A DNA stretch of 64,000 bases from Alteromonas lipotrueiana (GTDB lineage: Bacteria; Pseudomonadota; Gammaproteobacteria; Enterobacterales; Alteromonadaceae): assembly GCF_019249245.1 (NCBI RefSeq), contig NZ_JAESDK010000019.1, positions 34,739-98,738 on the forward strand, read 5' to 3'. Position 1 is the stretch's first letter, and each line of letters starts with the position of its first letter. The translations under genes and the position numbers were made by a program. This document shows positions 1 to 8,134 of the stretch, in pieces. Below the pieces are notes generated by a model. That model saw only the letters and a list, made by a program, of their open reading frames with translations. It was not told the origin of the DNA and made no database searches.

Positions 1-124
1 GCTCCTGCAAAACTGTCGCAATATCCTGTGATTTCTTTTCTTCAGGTTGATTCGCTACCGCTGACAGACTCAAAAGAGTGCAGGTTAGCGCAATAACGTA
101 TTTTGTATTTTTCAAAAGTTTCAT
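1..124 (-). CDS. secreted protein, N-terminal fragment
   Basis: The reading frame begins at an ATG (122-124) with a GGAG Shine-Dalgarno six bases upstream and runs off the left edge. The 41 visible residues start MKLLKNTKYVIALTCTLLSL and end the leader with SAVA, which is a typical Sec signal peptide, followed by a charged start of the mature protein (NQPEEKKSQD). It is therefore probably exported to the periplasm or outer membrane. Too little is present to name a family. It diverges from the TPR lipoprotein on the plus strand, so 125-288 holds the promoters of both genes. Confidence 0.6.
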   Translation of the reverse strand, partial: MKLLKNTKYVIALTCTLLSLSAVANQPEEKKSQDIATVLQE

Positions 125-233
125 TTTTTTCTCCACTGGGTGAAAACCATTTAATTTGTTATCTATAAGTACGTGATACACCCAATCTGGATTGAACAGA
201 GCAAAGAGATCTCCTGAACCGCTCAAAAAGGTA

Positions 234-239
234 TATAAT
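234..239 (+). promoter_or_regulatory. possible -10 box for the TPR lipoprotein gene
   Basis: TATAAT stands in the sequence GGTATATAATG about 50 bases before the lipoprotein start codon. I see no good -35 hexamer 16-18 bases upstream, so this is a weak promoter call based on the -10 match alone. Confidence 0.3.
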
Positions 240-288
240 GTAAAGACGATGTGAACAGTTAGCGTGGCTTCGCCCTCAGGAGGTGAAT

Positions 289-1449
289 ATGCAAACTATC
301 GCTATAGCGGCTTTAGCGGTCGTACTCATCGGCACAACAGGATGCGCCAGCAAAATTCATACAGAACCTGAGCAGGTGCGGGTACTGCGTGATGATCTAT
401 TTCCCAGTTATCATTTGTTTTCAGTAGAGTCAGCCAAAGAAATTTTTAGTCTTGATGATCAAGCCAGTGACTTTGTACGTCAGAGCCAGTCGGTTCAGCG
501 CGTTCCCCATGCAAATATGCGTGAGCTTTTAAACCGAATATTTGACTATTCTGAGCTGGGTCTGCTGTATCAGAGTAGTGCTAATTCGGTTGCCAGTGAA
601 ACCTTTGCCAACCGAGCAGCTAACTGTCTTTCTCTATCAGTAATGACCTACTCAATGGCAAGAGCCGCGGGTTTTACTGCTCAATTTTATCAGGTAGATA
701 TTCCAGAGTACTGGACCAGAAGAGACGGATATAACCTTCTCAACGGGCACATAAATCTTCGGGTCCAGGTTGCTCAAAATAGTCATCAGCTAAATCTCAT
801 GACCCCATATATGGATGTCGATTTTGATCCTCAAACCGTGCGTAGCCGCTTCAAAAGAGTGCCTATCAGTAAGTCTAGGGTCGTTGCCATGTTTTATAAT
901 AATAAGGGCGCAGATGCGCTGATGGCCAATAGTTACTCTCGGGCTTATGCCTACTTCAAAGCAGCCGCCAACGCCGATTCACAATTGGGTCAGGTATGGG
1001 TGAACCTGGGTGTGTTGTATCGTAAACATCAGGCTTACCCGGCCGCTGAAAAAAGTTATCAGCAAGCCATTGCACTTGATTACAACAATTTAACTGCATG
1101 GGAAAACCTGGCTATTTTGTATCGACTTACTCAGCGTAACGAAGAAGCCGACTTAATCCACGCACGTATTTCAGCGCAGCGCGACTCGAATCCTTTTTAT
1201 CACTTTATTTTAGGTGAAGAAGCTTTAGAGCAAGGTCAACCTAAAGTTGCCCTTGTGCATTATCGTACCGCTTTGCGGCTGGACAGGTCTCAACATGAAG
1301 TTATGGCTGGAATGGGTAGGGCATTTTACGAGCTGGGCGATATAACCCAGGCAGAGCGGTTTTTAACTCGGGCAGCTAATTTGGCGAGCTCAGAGCAAGA
1401 CAAAGCGCGTTACCAAAGCAAACTATCGGCATTACAAGCACTGAATTAG
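289..1449 (+). CDS. TPR lipoprotein with transglutaminase-like N-terminal part
   Basis: The start is the ATG at 289, preceded by AGGAGG with a 5-base gap; an in-frame GTG lies six bases earlier inside that Shine-Dalgarno. The leader ends IGTTGC, a relaxed lipobox with Cys19, so the protein is probably a lipoprotein. Residues about 100-165 carry a Cys in RAANCLSLS (Cys113) and a His in NGHINLRV (His154) spaced as in transglutaminase/papain-like folds. Residues about 205-380 are tetratricopeptide repeats (for example AYFKAAANADSQLGQVWVNL). Family members of this build are seen in marine gammaproteobacteria without a firm role; a scaffold or peptidase-like function at the envelope is only inference. 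An IS4 element begins two bases after its stop codon. Confidence 0.75.
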   Translation: MQTIAIAALAVVLIGTTGCASKIHTEPEQVRVLRDDLFPSYHLFSVESAKEIFSLDDQASDFVRQSQSVQRVPHANMRELLNRIFDYSELGLLYQSSANSVASETFANRAANCLSLSVMTYSMARAAGFTAQFYQVDIPEYWTRRDGYNLLNGHINLRVQVAQNSHQLNLMTPYMDVDFDPQTVRSRFKRVPISKSRVVAMFYNNKGADALMANSYSRAYAYFKAAANADSQLGQVWVNLGVLYRKHQAYPAAEKSYQQAIALDYNNLTAWENLAILYRLTQRNEEADLIHARISAQRDSNPFYHFILGEEALEQGQPKVALVHYRTALRLDRSQHEVMAGMGRAFYELGDITQAERFLTRAANLASSEQDKARYQSKLSALQALN

Positions 1450-1527
1450 CCAAAAAAGCCGGCGTATAAAACTAATGCCGATCAGTTAAGAATTTAATGA
1501 TCGGTTGACCGATCTTTGTAAGGCTTC

Positions 1528-1564
1528 AAAATCCGGTATCAGGTAACTGATATCGGATTTTTTT
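1528..1564 (+). terminator. hairpin plus T-run directly before the transposase ATG
   Basis: AATCCGGTATCAG (1529-1541) pairs with CTGATATCGGATT (from 1547) around a short GTAA loop, followed by seven T residues that end one base before the ATG at 1565. This has the form of an intrinsic terminator and would also hide the start region in any transcript entering from outside. Protection from read-through transcription by hairpins at the start of the transposase gene is known for IS10 and IS50. Confidence 0.6.
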
Positions 1565-2875
1565 ATGGACGTTTCTCAAGCTTTAGACATCATCAATACT
1601 GTTAAGCAGCCTCAGGTTAAAGCTCTGTCAGACCTCATCCCCTTAGAACTGATTGAGCAGGCTTATCAGATGACGGATACGGTCACCTTGCGCAAACGTA
1701 AGTTACCGTTGGAATCTTTGGTATGGCTGCTTGTGGGGATGGCTTTATATAATGACAAATCGATATCCGACGTGGTGAACCAACTGGACATTATTGACCG
1801 TGAGGGTAAGCCCTTTGTGGTGCCAAGTGCGTTAACGCAGCGTCGTAAAACCCTGGGTGAAAGTGGAGCAAAGGCGGTATATCAGCAAATGACCGCGCAT
1901 TGGATCAGACAGGCAAACTTGCCTCAGTGGAATGGGCTGACGCTGTTAGGCGTCGATGGTGTCGTCTGGCGTACCGAAGATACGCCAGAAAACGCCGACG
2001 CGTTTTCACGCCAAAAAGACTCTCTTTACCCACAAGTAAGAATGGTTTGTCAGATGGAGCTAAGTACCCACCTGATGACGGGAAGCGCGTTTGATAGTTA
2101 CGCCGTCAATGAAATGAAGCTGGCCGAACAGCTTATCGAAACCACTCCGGATAATAGTGTCACCCTGTTCGATAAAGGGTTTTACTCCCTGGGCCTGTTA
2201 CATCAGTGGCAGCACGCAGGGGAAAACCGGCACTGGCTTATTCCTGTTAAAAAGAATCTGCAATATCAGGAAATTCGCTCTCTAGGACGCAATGATAAAC
2301 TGGTCAGTCTGAGTAGTAATCCCCGCTCTAGGAAGTTATGGCCGAGATTACCATACAACCTGACCGCTCGTATTGTGAGCCGAAAAATCAAAGGCAAAAC
2401 CTATGAAGTGCTTACGTCAATGACCGATGCCATGCGCTACCCTGCAGCCGATATCGCTGACTTATACGGGCATCGCTGGGAGATTGAACTCGGTTACAGG
2501 GAGCAAAAACAATATATGCTGGGGAACCGTCTGACCCTACGTAGTCGCTTGCCTGAATTAGTGAAACAGGAACTGTGGGGGGTATTGCTGACCTACAATC
2601 TGGTGCGATACCAGATGGTTCAGATGTGCTTTAACCTTAAAGGAAACTACCTGCCTTACCAGCTTAGTTTTAACGGCGCGCTGGCTCAGGTGACGTCGCT
2701 GCTGGTCGGTCTGCCTTATTCAACGCCCGGCGCTATTCCAAGGCAGTATAAATACCTGCATAAAATGGCTGAGAATCTTATTCTGGCTCCACGACGAGAA
2801 CGAAGCTTTCCCCGAACTGTTAAGCAGAGACCACAGCGATACAGCAGAAAGAAAAATGCCGCTCACCTTAAGTGA
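1565..2875 (+). CDS. IS4-family transposase
   Basis: The 436-residue protein is a DDE transposase that cuts and rejoins the ends of its own element. The catalytic triad is visible: Asp131 in LLGVDGVVW, Asp203 in [10 protein letters not shown], and Glu308 inside the IS4 signature Y-x2-R-x3-E-x6-K, here Tyr301, Arg304, Glu308, Lys315. An N-terminal helical domain of IS4 type precedes it (residues about 20-110). Frame and triad are intact, so the enzyme could be active. It has no clear Shine-Dalgarno, consistent with low translation, and a terminator-like hairpin sits against its start codon. The C-terminal end is rich in Arg and Lys. Confidence 0.93.
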   Translation: MDVSQALDIINTVKQPQVKALSDLIPLELIEQAYQMTDTVTLRKRKLPLESLVWLLVGMALYNDKSISDVVNQLDIIDREGKPFVVPSALTQRRKTLGESGAKAVYQQMTAHWIRQANLPQWNGLTLLGVDGVVWRTEDTPENADAFSRQKDSLYPQVRMVCQMELSTHLMTGSAFDSYAVNEMKLAEQLIETTPDNSVTLFDKGFYSLGLLHQWQHAGENRHWLIPVKKNLQYQEIRSLGRNDKLVSLSSNPRSRKLWPRLPYNLTARIVSRKIKGKTYEVLTSMTDAMRYPAADIADLYGHRWEIELGYREQKQYMLGNRLTLRSRLPELVKQELWGVLLTYNLVRYQMVQMCFNLKGNYLPYQLSFNGALAQVTSLLVGLPYSTPGAIPRQYKYLHKMAENLILAPRRERSFPRTVKQRPQRYSRKKNAAHLK

Positions 2876-2922
2876 ACGGCATTAGCGTATAAAACCGGCT
2901 TTTTTAATTTTTGAACGGGAGT

Positions 2923-3762
2923 TTAAATAACGCCCAGCTCTTTAAGCCGTTCCTGAAGGTACGAGCCCGCAGTATGGCGTTCTGACAACTTTACGTCCGG
3001 GCGAGGATGCAAAAACAATGGCAACGAAATACGTGACTTCGTCATGTCGGTGTTATCTGGGTTAACCACCCGATGCGTAGTTGAAGGGAAGTGATTGCCC
3101 GAGGCTTCCTGCAACATATCTCCAATGTTTACAATCAAATTTCCGAAGTCGCATGGCACATCTAACCAGCTACCATCACGCGCTTTAACCTGCAAGCCGG
3201 GTTCGTTTGCGGCTGGCAATATTGTAATCAGATTAATATCTTCATGAGCGGCGGCCCGAATTGCATCAGGCTCTTCATCGCCATTTAATGGCGGGTAGTG
3301 AAGTATGCGCAGTAGCGTTTGATCGCTATCTTCAATCATCTGCGATAGAGGCTGGCTGTAAGAGCTCGCAACATCTTGTGGCGAGTAATCTTCAATCCAC
3401 GACAGTAGTTCCTGCGCTAATTCGTTGGCTTCTTTGTAATACTGCTCAAGCTGTTCCCGTAGCTCTGGTGGGCACTGGCCCCAAGGATAAAAGTGGTAGT
3501 ATTCTTTGATATCTTTCTTGGTATTGCCTTTGGCGGTTTCAGATACACTTTGAGGGAAGAAACCATCCTGAGTGCCTTTATTATAGACATACTTGTGTTT
3601 TTCTTCGCTATCGAAGAATTTTTGCCAGGTATCATAAATATCTGTCACTTTTGACTGCTGGATTGGATGATTTTTTAACACCCCAAAGCCAGTTTCACGT
3701 AATGACTCTACAAAATCTTCTTTGGCAGTCTCAGATTGATAATCAACAGCAACTAATGGCAT
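2923..3762 (-). CDS. 2-oxoglutarate/Fe(II) oxygenase, isopenicillin N synthase-like
   Basis: Cytoplasmic non-haem iron oxygenase of the isopenicillin N synthase-like group. The start MPLVAVDYQ at 3762 has AGGA seven bases upstream, and family proteins normally start at this point; the longer frame from 3807 has only AAGA. An N-terminal DIOX_N-type segment (GFGVLKNHPI) is followed by the jelly-roll domain with iron ligands His-x-Asp in AAHEDINL and the distal His in STTHRVVNP, then the oxoglutarate-binding Arg in SRISLPLFLHP. The substrate cannot be told from sequence; this group is often annotated simply as an iron- and oxoglutarate-dependent oxygenase. It stands alone between the IS element and the nucleoside genes. 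Confidence 0.85.
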   Translation of the reverse strand: MPLVAVDYQSETAKEDFVESLRETGFGVLKNHPIQQSKVTDIYDTWQKFFDSEEKHKYVYNKGTQDGFFPQSVSETAKGNTKKDIKEYYHFYPWGQCPPELREQLEQYYKEANELAQELLSWIEDYSPQDVASSYSQPLSQMIEDSDQTLLRILHYPPLNGDEEPDAIRAAAHEDINLITILPAANEPGLQVKARDGSWLDVPCDFGNLIVNIGDMLQEASGNHFPSTTHRVVNPDNTDMTKSRISLPLFLHPRPDVKLSERHTAGSYLQERLKELGVI

Positions 3763-3899
3763 AACAGTGTCCTGTATAACGCGAAGAGCACTATAAATCG
3801 TGCTCATTCTTAAAAAAACAATGACGGCCGTGGGTTAACGAGTCCGTCCAAAAGCGGTAATGTATAAAAACTTGACTGTTTAGTCTACTTAATGTGCAT

Positions 3900-5111
3900 T
3901 TAACCTAATGCAAAAAAGAAGCCTGCCAGTGCAGCACTCATCAAATTTGATAATGTGGCTGCAATAACGGCCTTTAAACCCAGCGTGGCGATTTCTTTGC
4001 GCCGTGAGGGAGCCATGGCTCCGATGCCCCCCATTAAAATAGCAATGGAAGAAAAATTAGCAAAACCACATAGAGAAAAAGTAACAATAGCTTGGGTAAC
4101 CGGAGACAGCTGCGCCTGGTGAGAAACAAAATCCAAGTAGGCGACAAACTCATTCACCACAATCTTTTGACCAATGAAGCTTCCTACCAATTGAGCCTCA
4201 TCCCAGGGCACCCCAAGTACCCAGGCTAGAGGCTGCAATAAAAAGCCTAATATGCCCTGAAACGATAATTCTTCATAACCGAATAAACCGCCCCCCCAGC
4301 CGATGATGCCATTCAACATTGCAATTAATGCCACAAAAGCGAGCAACATAGCGCCCACATTTATGGCCAGTTGAACTCCCGATGCGGCCCCACTGGCAGC
4401 CGCGTCAAAAACATTGGCATAGTTGGTATCTTCGGCCTGAATGTCGGCCAATTCATCTTTTGCTTGTTCGGTTTCAGGCTGAATAATTTTGGCCATCAGC
4501 AGACCGCCTGGGGCCGCCATAAAGCTTGCTGCAAGCAAATACTTGAGTTCTACGCCCATACTGGCGTAACCCGCCATAACCGAGCCTGCAATAGACGCCA
4601 GTCCTCCAACCATGACTGCGAACAGTTCTGATTTGGTCATATGTGGGATAAAGGGCCTGACCACAAGCGGCGCTTCAGTCTGACCGACAAATATATTCGC
4701 CGCCGCCGACATAGACTCTGGGCGACTTGTCTTTAGCAGCTTTTGAAGAAGACCGCCAATCAGCCGAATGACCCAGTTCATAATGCCTAAGTGATACAAC
4801 ACGGCAATAAGAGCAGAAAAGAAAACAATAACTGGCAAAACGTTAAAAGCAAAGATAAACCCCATACTTTGGTCACCCATGGGACCAAAGATAAAGTTTA
4901 TACCTTGCTGACTATAGCCAATAATATTGCCGACAAACTTTGTTGCCGCATGCAGGAATTGAATTCCAGGTTCGAAATACAGAATAAAAGCACCAATAAG
5001 TGCTTGTACCGCAAATGCGCCACCCACTGTACGCCAGCTAATGCTTCGGCGCGAAGATGACAATACAAATGCAATGCCAAGCAATATCACAATGCCCAGT
5101 AAACTCACCAT
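3900..5111 (-). CDS. nupC: concentrative nucleoside transporter (NupC family)
   Basis: Inner-membrane cation-coupled nucleoside importer of the CNT family, 403 residues, the normal size. The Nucleos_tra2 core carries the family motif [12 protein letters not shown] and the later [11 protein letters not shown], with eight or more hydrophobic segments from the N-terminus onward. It lies 23 bases downstream of a uridine kinase gene on the same strand, so imported uridine or cytidine would be phosphorylated at once. Whether coupling is by protons or sodium cannot be read with certainty; sodium is plausible in this sodium-pumping host. Confidence 0.9.
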   Translation of the reverse strand: MVSLLGIVILLGIAFVLSSSRRSISWRTVGGAFAVQALIGAFILYFEPGIQFLHAATKFVGNIIGYSQQGINFIFGPMGDQSMGFIFAFNVLPVIVFFSALIAVLYHLGIMNWVIRLIGGLLQKLLKTSRPESMSAAANIFVGQTEAPLVVRPFIPHMTKSELFAVMVGGLASIAGSVMAGYASMGVELKYLLAASFMAAPGGLLMAKIIQPETEQAKDELADIQAEDTNYANVFDAAASGAASGVQLAINVGAMLLAFVALIAMLNGIIGWGGGLFGYEELSFQGILGFLLQPLAWVLGVPWDEAQLVGSFIGQKIVVNEFVAYLDFVSHQAQLSPVTQAIVTFSLCGFANFSSIAILMGGIGAMAPSRRKEIATLGLKAVIAATLSNLMSAALAGFFFALG

Positions 5112-5134
5112 AGGGTAATTCCTTTATTATTATT

Positions 5135-5758
5135 TTATTGTATTGCCTGTTGAATATGGGACTTGATGACATCCAGAGCTATTTGATTTTTTCCACCCTG
5201 GGTTACAACTACATCGGCAGTAAACCGGCTTGGCTCGATAAACTCATGATACATGGGTTTAACCGTAGATTCGTACTGGCTGGCCACTGATTCAATAGTC
5301 CGTCCGCGCTCTTTTACATCACGCATCATTCGTCTCATCAAACATATATCTAACGGGGTATCGATGAATATTTTAACGTCATACATAGGCAGTAGCTCAG
5401 GACGAGCTAACAACATGATACCTTCAAGTATAATGACCGGAGCAGGGTTAAGGCGCTCTGTTTCGGGAAGCCGGGTATGGGTTTTAAAGCAGTAGTGAGG
5501 GTAGTCAATAGGCTCGCCGTGACGCAATGCCTGTAAATGTGCTTTAAGCAACTCATGCTCAAAAGCATTGGGGTGGTCATAATTATTTTGCTCACGTGCT
5601 TCCATAGGCAAATGGTCCTGCGCGCGATAGTAATGATCTTCACGCAGAATTTGGACCGGTTGCCCCTGAATGGCAAACGCATTAAGCAAATTTTCGGTAA
5701 AAAGTGACTTACCAGAGCCTGACGCTCCGGAAATAGCGATAATTAATGGAGATTGCAT
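5135..5758 (-). CDS. udk: uridine kinase
   Basis: Phosphorylates uridine and cytidine with ATP or GTP in pyrimidine salvage. The Walker A loop is GASGSGKS near the N-terminus; DHYYRAQDHLP and NYDHPNAFEH match the uridine-binding region, and LEGIMLL and the lid MRRMMRDVKERGR follow the PRK/URK fold. The chosen start is ATG at 5758 (MQSPLIIAISG), giving 207 residues as usual for Udk; the upstream in-frame start is a TTG and would add 13 residues. The Shine-Dalgarno is weak for either start. It forms a two-gene salvage unit with nupC. Confidence 0.9.
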   Translation of the reverse strand: MQSPLIIAISGASGSGKSLFTENLLNAFAIQGQPVQILREDHYYRAQDHLPMEAREQNNYDHPNAFEHELLKAHLQALRHGEPIDYPHYCFKTHTRLPETERLNPAPVIILEGIMLLARPELLPMYDVKIFIDTPLDICLMRRMMRDVKERGRTIESVASQYESTVKPMYHEFIEPSRFTADVVVTQGGKNQIALDVIKSHIQQAIQ

Positions 5759-5892
5759 AGTGATTTGGGCTGATTTTCCTTGTGCAAAGATACGCAATCA
5801 TGCCCGATGAATCAATGTTAAGTTGATATTTATCTTTATTTGGATCAGTCCTTGCTTACTGTGGTTATGACTGATAACGCGTTTAAAAGGCG

Positions 5893-6867
5893 TTAGTTTC
5901 CAATTATTTCAACATCTTGTTCTTGTAAGTGCGTAAGTGCGAAAGAATGTTGTTTTGATCTTGAGCCTTCTCCCTGGGCGCGGGGTGGATAATATTTTTC
6001 TTTGGCGTCGCTGAACTGGCTGAAGACCTCTTCTAATGCTGAGCGTATTTCGCTTAATGTTTTATCTAAATTAGCGTTAAAGTCGGGTCGCTTTCTTTTG
6101 GTGTGCCCCAGCTCTATTAACCGGCTGAACACGGAATTTGCTGCACTAATAAGTTCAGGCGGCACATCTTTATGATGCAGTAGCGGTGTATCGGGATGCT
6201 CAATACAATATTTCACCAGCGCGACATAAAAACAGAAAGGTTTGTTTTGTAAAAGCGGGTGCGTATTGTCAACACCATTACCAATGGTCTTTTTATGTAA
6301 GTCGATAACCAGGCGCGGTTGTGGGGTATCTTCCAGGGCGTCGTCCACTGCAGCTAAGCGTTTGGCTTTTTGCGTTTGTCTGATACGTACTAACATGGGG
6401 GCCAGTATCAGCGCTCCGACAACACTGGCGGGGTGCAGCTCAATGATATACCACCAGTTTGATTCAGATACAGAAACACTTAGCCGCTGTTCGGCATTTT
6501 GCATAGTAAACGTCGTTTCCCCACTATGTTTTGCCCGCAAGGTGTCAGTGCCGTTCACGCCTTGCAAACTGACCAGCCTAATCGGAAACCCCTCATCGGT
6601 AAGCGTTTGATTAAACTTATCAATGTAGCGCGCCACGGCAGACTGGTTAACAGGCGTATTCAACGTTTTGTTACCGATATCTAAATACGCGCTATCTAAA
6701 CTAACCCGTTGCTTTAATGCGTCAAATGCCCGATGGTAAGCAATACTATGTCCGGCAAGCTGGCCTGCAGAAATGAACATTTGAAACAGGATAAACAAAC
6801 CCACGGCAACGCCGAGCCCTTTTAACCACTGTTTCGCTGAATACTGCTTCAAATTAACCCTCTTCAT
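5893..6867 (-). CDS. membrane protein of unknown family, two helices and a large C-terminal domain
   Basis: I do not recognise this 324-residue protein. A hydrophobic helix at about residues 15-35 (GVAVGLFILFQMF) and a second at about 145-162 (VVGALILAPMLV) would place residues 36-144 in the periplasm and the last 160 residues in the cytoplasm. The cytoplasmic part begins RLVIDLHKKTIGNGV and contains NKPFCFYVALVKYC and the basic stretch GHTKRKRPDF; its pattern of a short beta-rich lead followed by helices loosely recalls winged-helix DNA-binding domains, but this is a guess. Its start overlaps the end of the upstream PhnD-like gene by 14 bases, so the two are co-translated and probably act together as a membrane sensor. 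Confidence 0.65.
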   Translation of the reverse strand: MKRVNLKQYSAKQWLKGLGVAVGLFILFQMFISAGQLAGHSIAYHRAFDALKQRVSLDSAYLDIGNKTLNTPVNQSAVARYIDKFNQTLTDEGFPIRLVSLQGVNGTDTLRAKHSGETTFTMQNAEQRLSVSVSESNWWYIIELHPASVVGALILAPMLVRIRQTQKAKRLAAVDDALEDTPQPRLVIDLHKKTIGNGVDNTHPLLQNKPFCFYVALVKYCIEHPDTPLLHHKDVPPELISAANSVFSRLIELGHTKRKRPDFNANLDKTLSEIRSALEEVFSQFSDAKEKYYPPRAQGEGSRSKQHSFALTHLQEQDVEIIGN

Positions 6868-7699
6868 TACATCGGTCTAAAATCTGAATACGTTGATAAT
6901 AAGTCTTGTCGCTCTGAGCTGTCGCAGACTCTATAATTTGTTGTAGCGCGCAGCGTAAGTCGGTATTACGGGTTTGCATGCGCAAATACCAGCGCATGCC
7001 ACTGACATTATTCACCAGCGCGGTGATGTAGTTTTTTGACAACTGTTCTTCATCAGCTTTGCTCCAGTAAGAGGCAATGACATCTACCTCACCGGCGCTC
7101 AGGGCCCGCCTAAGCTCTTCATGGGAGCTGTAATACAACAAGGTAACATTGTTTTCGCTCAAACCTAATGACTGCATGACCGTTTTTGGAGCCGTGTGAC
7201 CTGAACGGCTGCTGGGGTAGTCTAAAATCCCTAGACGCTTGCCAATAAGATACTCGCGGGTAAGTTCGGGCTTTTCTCGCAGGGCAATAAAATAGGCACT
7301 GTAATTATTGTGCATCGCCAGCGTTTCATAGCCATAGATTTCGTTAGCTCCAAACGCTTCTACAACATTGCTTTTTACCAGCGCTAAGTCACTCACACCA
7401 TGATTAATATACCGGAATGTGTCGTAGTCGTTCTGACCTACAGTTAGCTGAACATTACCAAACTGCCGGCGGACGATAGGGTTACTACATAGCCTTTCAA
7501 GTAGAGGCTCAGCCATACTGCTTTCGGTAAGATATACATTCAGCACGTCTTTATTCGACGACAACGATTTTTCACAATAAATAAATTGCCCTACCTGAGG
7601 AGGTACCTGAGAAAACGATGTCTGTTTTTGGTAATAGCCCAAAGCAAAGCAAATCATCGCTGCAGATAGGACTATCAGTGCTTTTCCGTATTTATACAT
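6854..7699 (-). CDS. PhnD-like periplasmic substrate-binding protein
   Basis: Type-2 periplasmic binding protein of the PhnD/TTHA0568-like group. Residues about 5-24 form an uncleaved-looking membrane anchor; then come the ligand-binding lobes with VYLTESSMAEPLLERL, DLALVKSNVVEAFG, IGKRLGILDYPSSRSGH (the S-S-x-S-G loop typical of PhnD proteins) and LSAGEVDVIASYW. PhnD proteins normally serve ABC transporters, but no permease or ATPase gene is adjacent. Instead the next gene is a two-helix membrane protein with a cytoplasmic domain, so this copy may act as a ligand sensor. The ATG at 7699 is preferred over an in-frame TTG at 7711. Confidence 0.8.
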   Translation of the reverse strand: MYKYGKALIVLSAAMICFALGYYQKQTSFSQVPPQVGQFIYCEKSLSSNKDVLNVYLTESSMAEPLLERLCSNPIVRRQFGNVQLTVGQNDYDTFRYINHGVSDLALVKSNVVEAFGANEIYGYETLAMHNNYSAYFIALREKPELTREYLIGKRLGILDYPSSRSGHTAPKTVMQSLGLSENNVTLLYYSSHEELRRALSAGEVDVIASYWSKADEEQLSKNYITALVNNVSGMRWYLRMQTRNTDLRCALQQIIESATAQSDKTYYQRIQILDRCNEEG

Positions 7700-8134
7700 A
7701 AGCTCTGGCAATAAATTGCATTGAGGGTTACAAACTTATTTATACCCCCAATTTCACCAGTTAAGCTTATTTATTGCAATAGGTAACTTTACTTTAACAA
7801 CGTAAACCTATGTAATTTATAGTTATTATACGTTTTATTCTGAATTTTGTTAAACGGTGTTTATCTGAGCAATTTGCGTAAAGAATAGTCGCGATTAAAA
7901 AGAGACTCTGGTAATGGCTTTTGCGTAGGGGTTTTGCCGGTTTCAACTTCTGATGAAAAAAATTGATAATAATCTGTATCAGAGGCAGGCATGGCAGGTA
8001 AGGTCTTTACTGTCATCAATTTGAAACATAGCGTCCATACAATCTACCGCGCTAAATTAGGCAGCCATCGCCAAAATAAATACAGCTTTCGAAATACAAC
8101 TACCTACATATATGTAGAAAAGGGAAACACACAC
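7700..8134. other. 435-base intergenic region between PhnD-like and Oar-like genes
   Basis: This AT-rich stretch holds the divergent promoters of the PhnD-like gene and the Oar-like receptor. An open frame from 7991 continues into the receptor but has no Shine-Dalgarno and encodes no plausible leader, so I take it as untranslated. A 14-base perfect palindrome lies near its right end (listed separately). I see no RNA gene or riboswitch in it. Confidence 0.5.
8104..8117. promoter_or_regulatory. perfect 14-base palindrome before the Oar-like receptor
   Basis: CTACATATATGTAG reads the same on both strands and ends 17 bases before the receptor ATG, just ahead of its AGGGA Shine-Dalgarno. It could be an operator for a dimeric regulator, or a small hairpin in the messenger. 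No named regulator matches it in my knowledge. Confidence 0.35.

Larger units (their letters stand above)
1452..2905 (+). mobile_element. IS4-family insertion sequence
   Basis: The ends are imperfect inverted repeats of about 39 bp: both tips read AAAAAAGCCGG inward, and the repeats share CTAATGCCG and TTAAG further in. They enclose one full-length transposase gene. I find no convincing 10-13 bp target duplication outside the tips (left flank GAATTAGCC, right flank AATTTTTGAAC), so the exact ends are uncertain by a few bases or the flanks have drifted. The element sits in the gap between two convergent genes and interrupts no recognisable reading frame. Confidence 0.8.

Noticed and set aside
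1900..2094. Second plus-strand frame inside the IS4 transposase
   Set aside because: Fully internal to the intact transposase in another frame; IS4 elements do not use a frameshifted second gene.
7991..8134. 48-codon N-terminal extension of the Oar-like receptor
   Set aside because: It would bury the signal peptide in the middle of the chain and has no ribosome-binding site; the ATG at 8135 gives a proper secretion signal.
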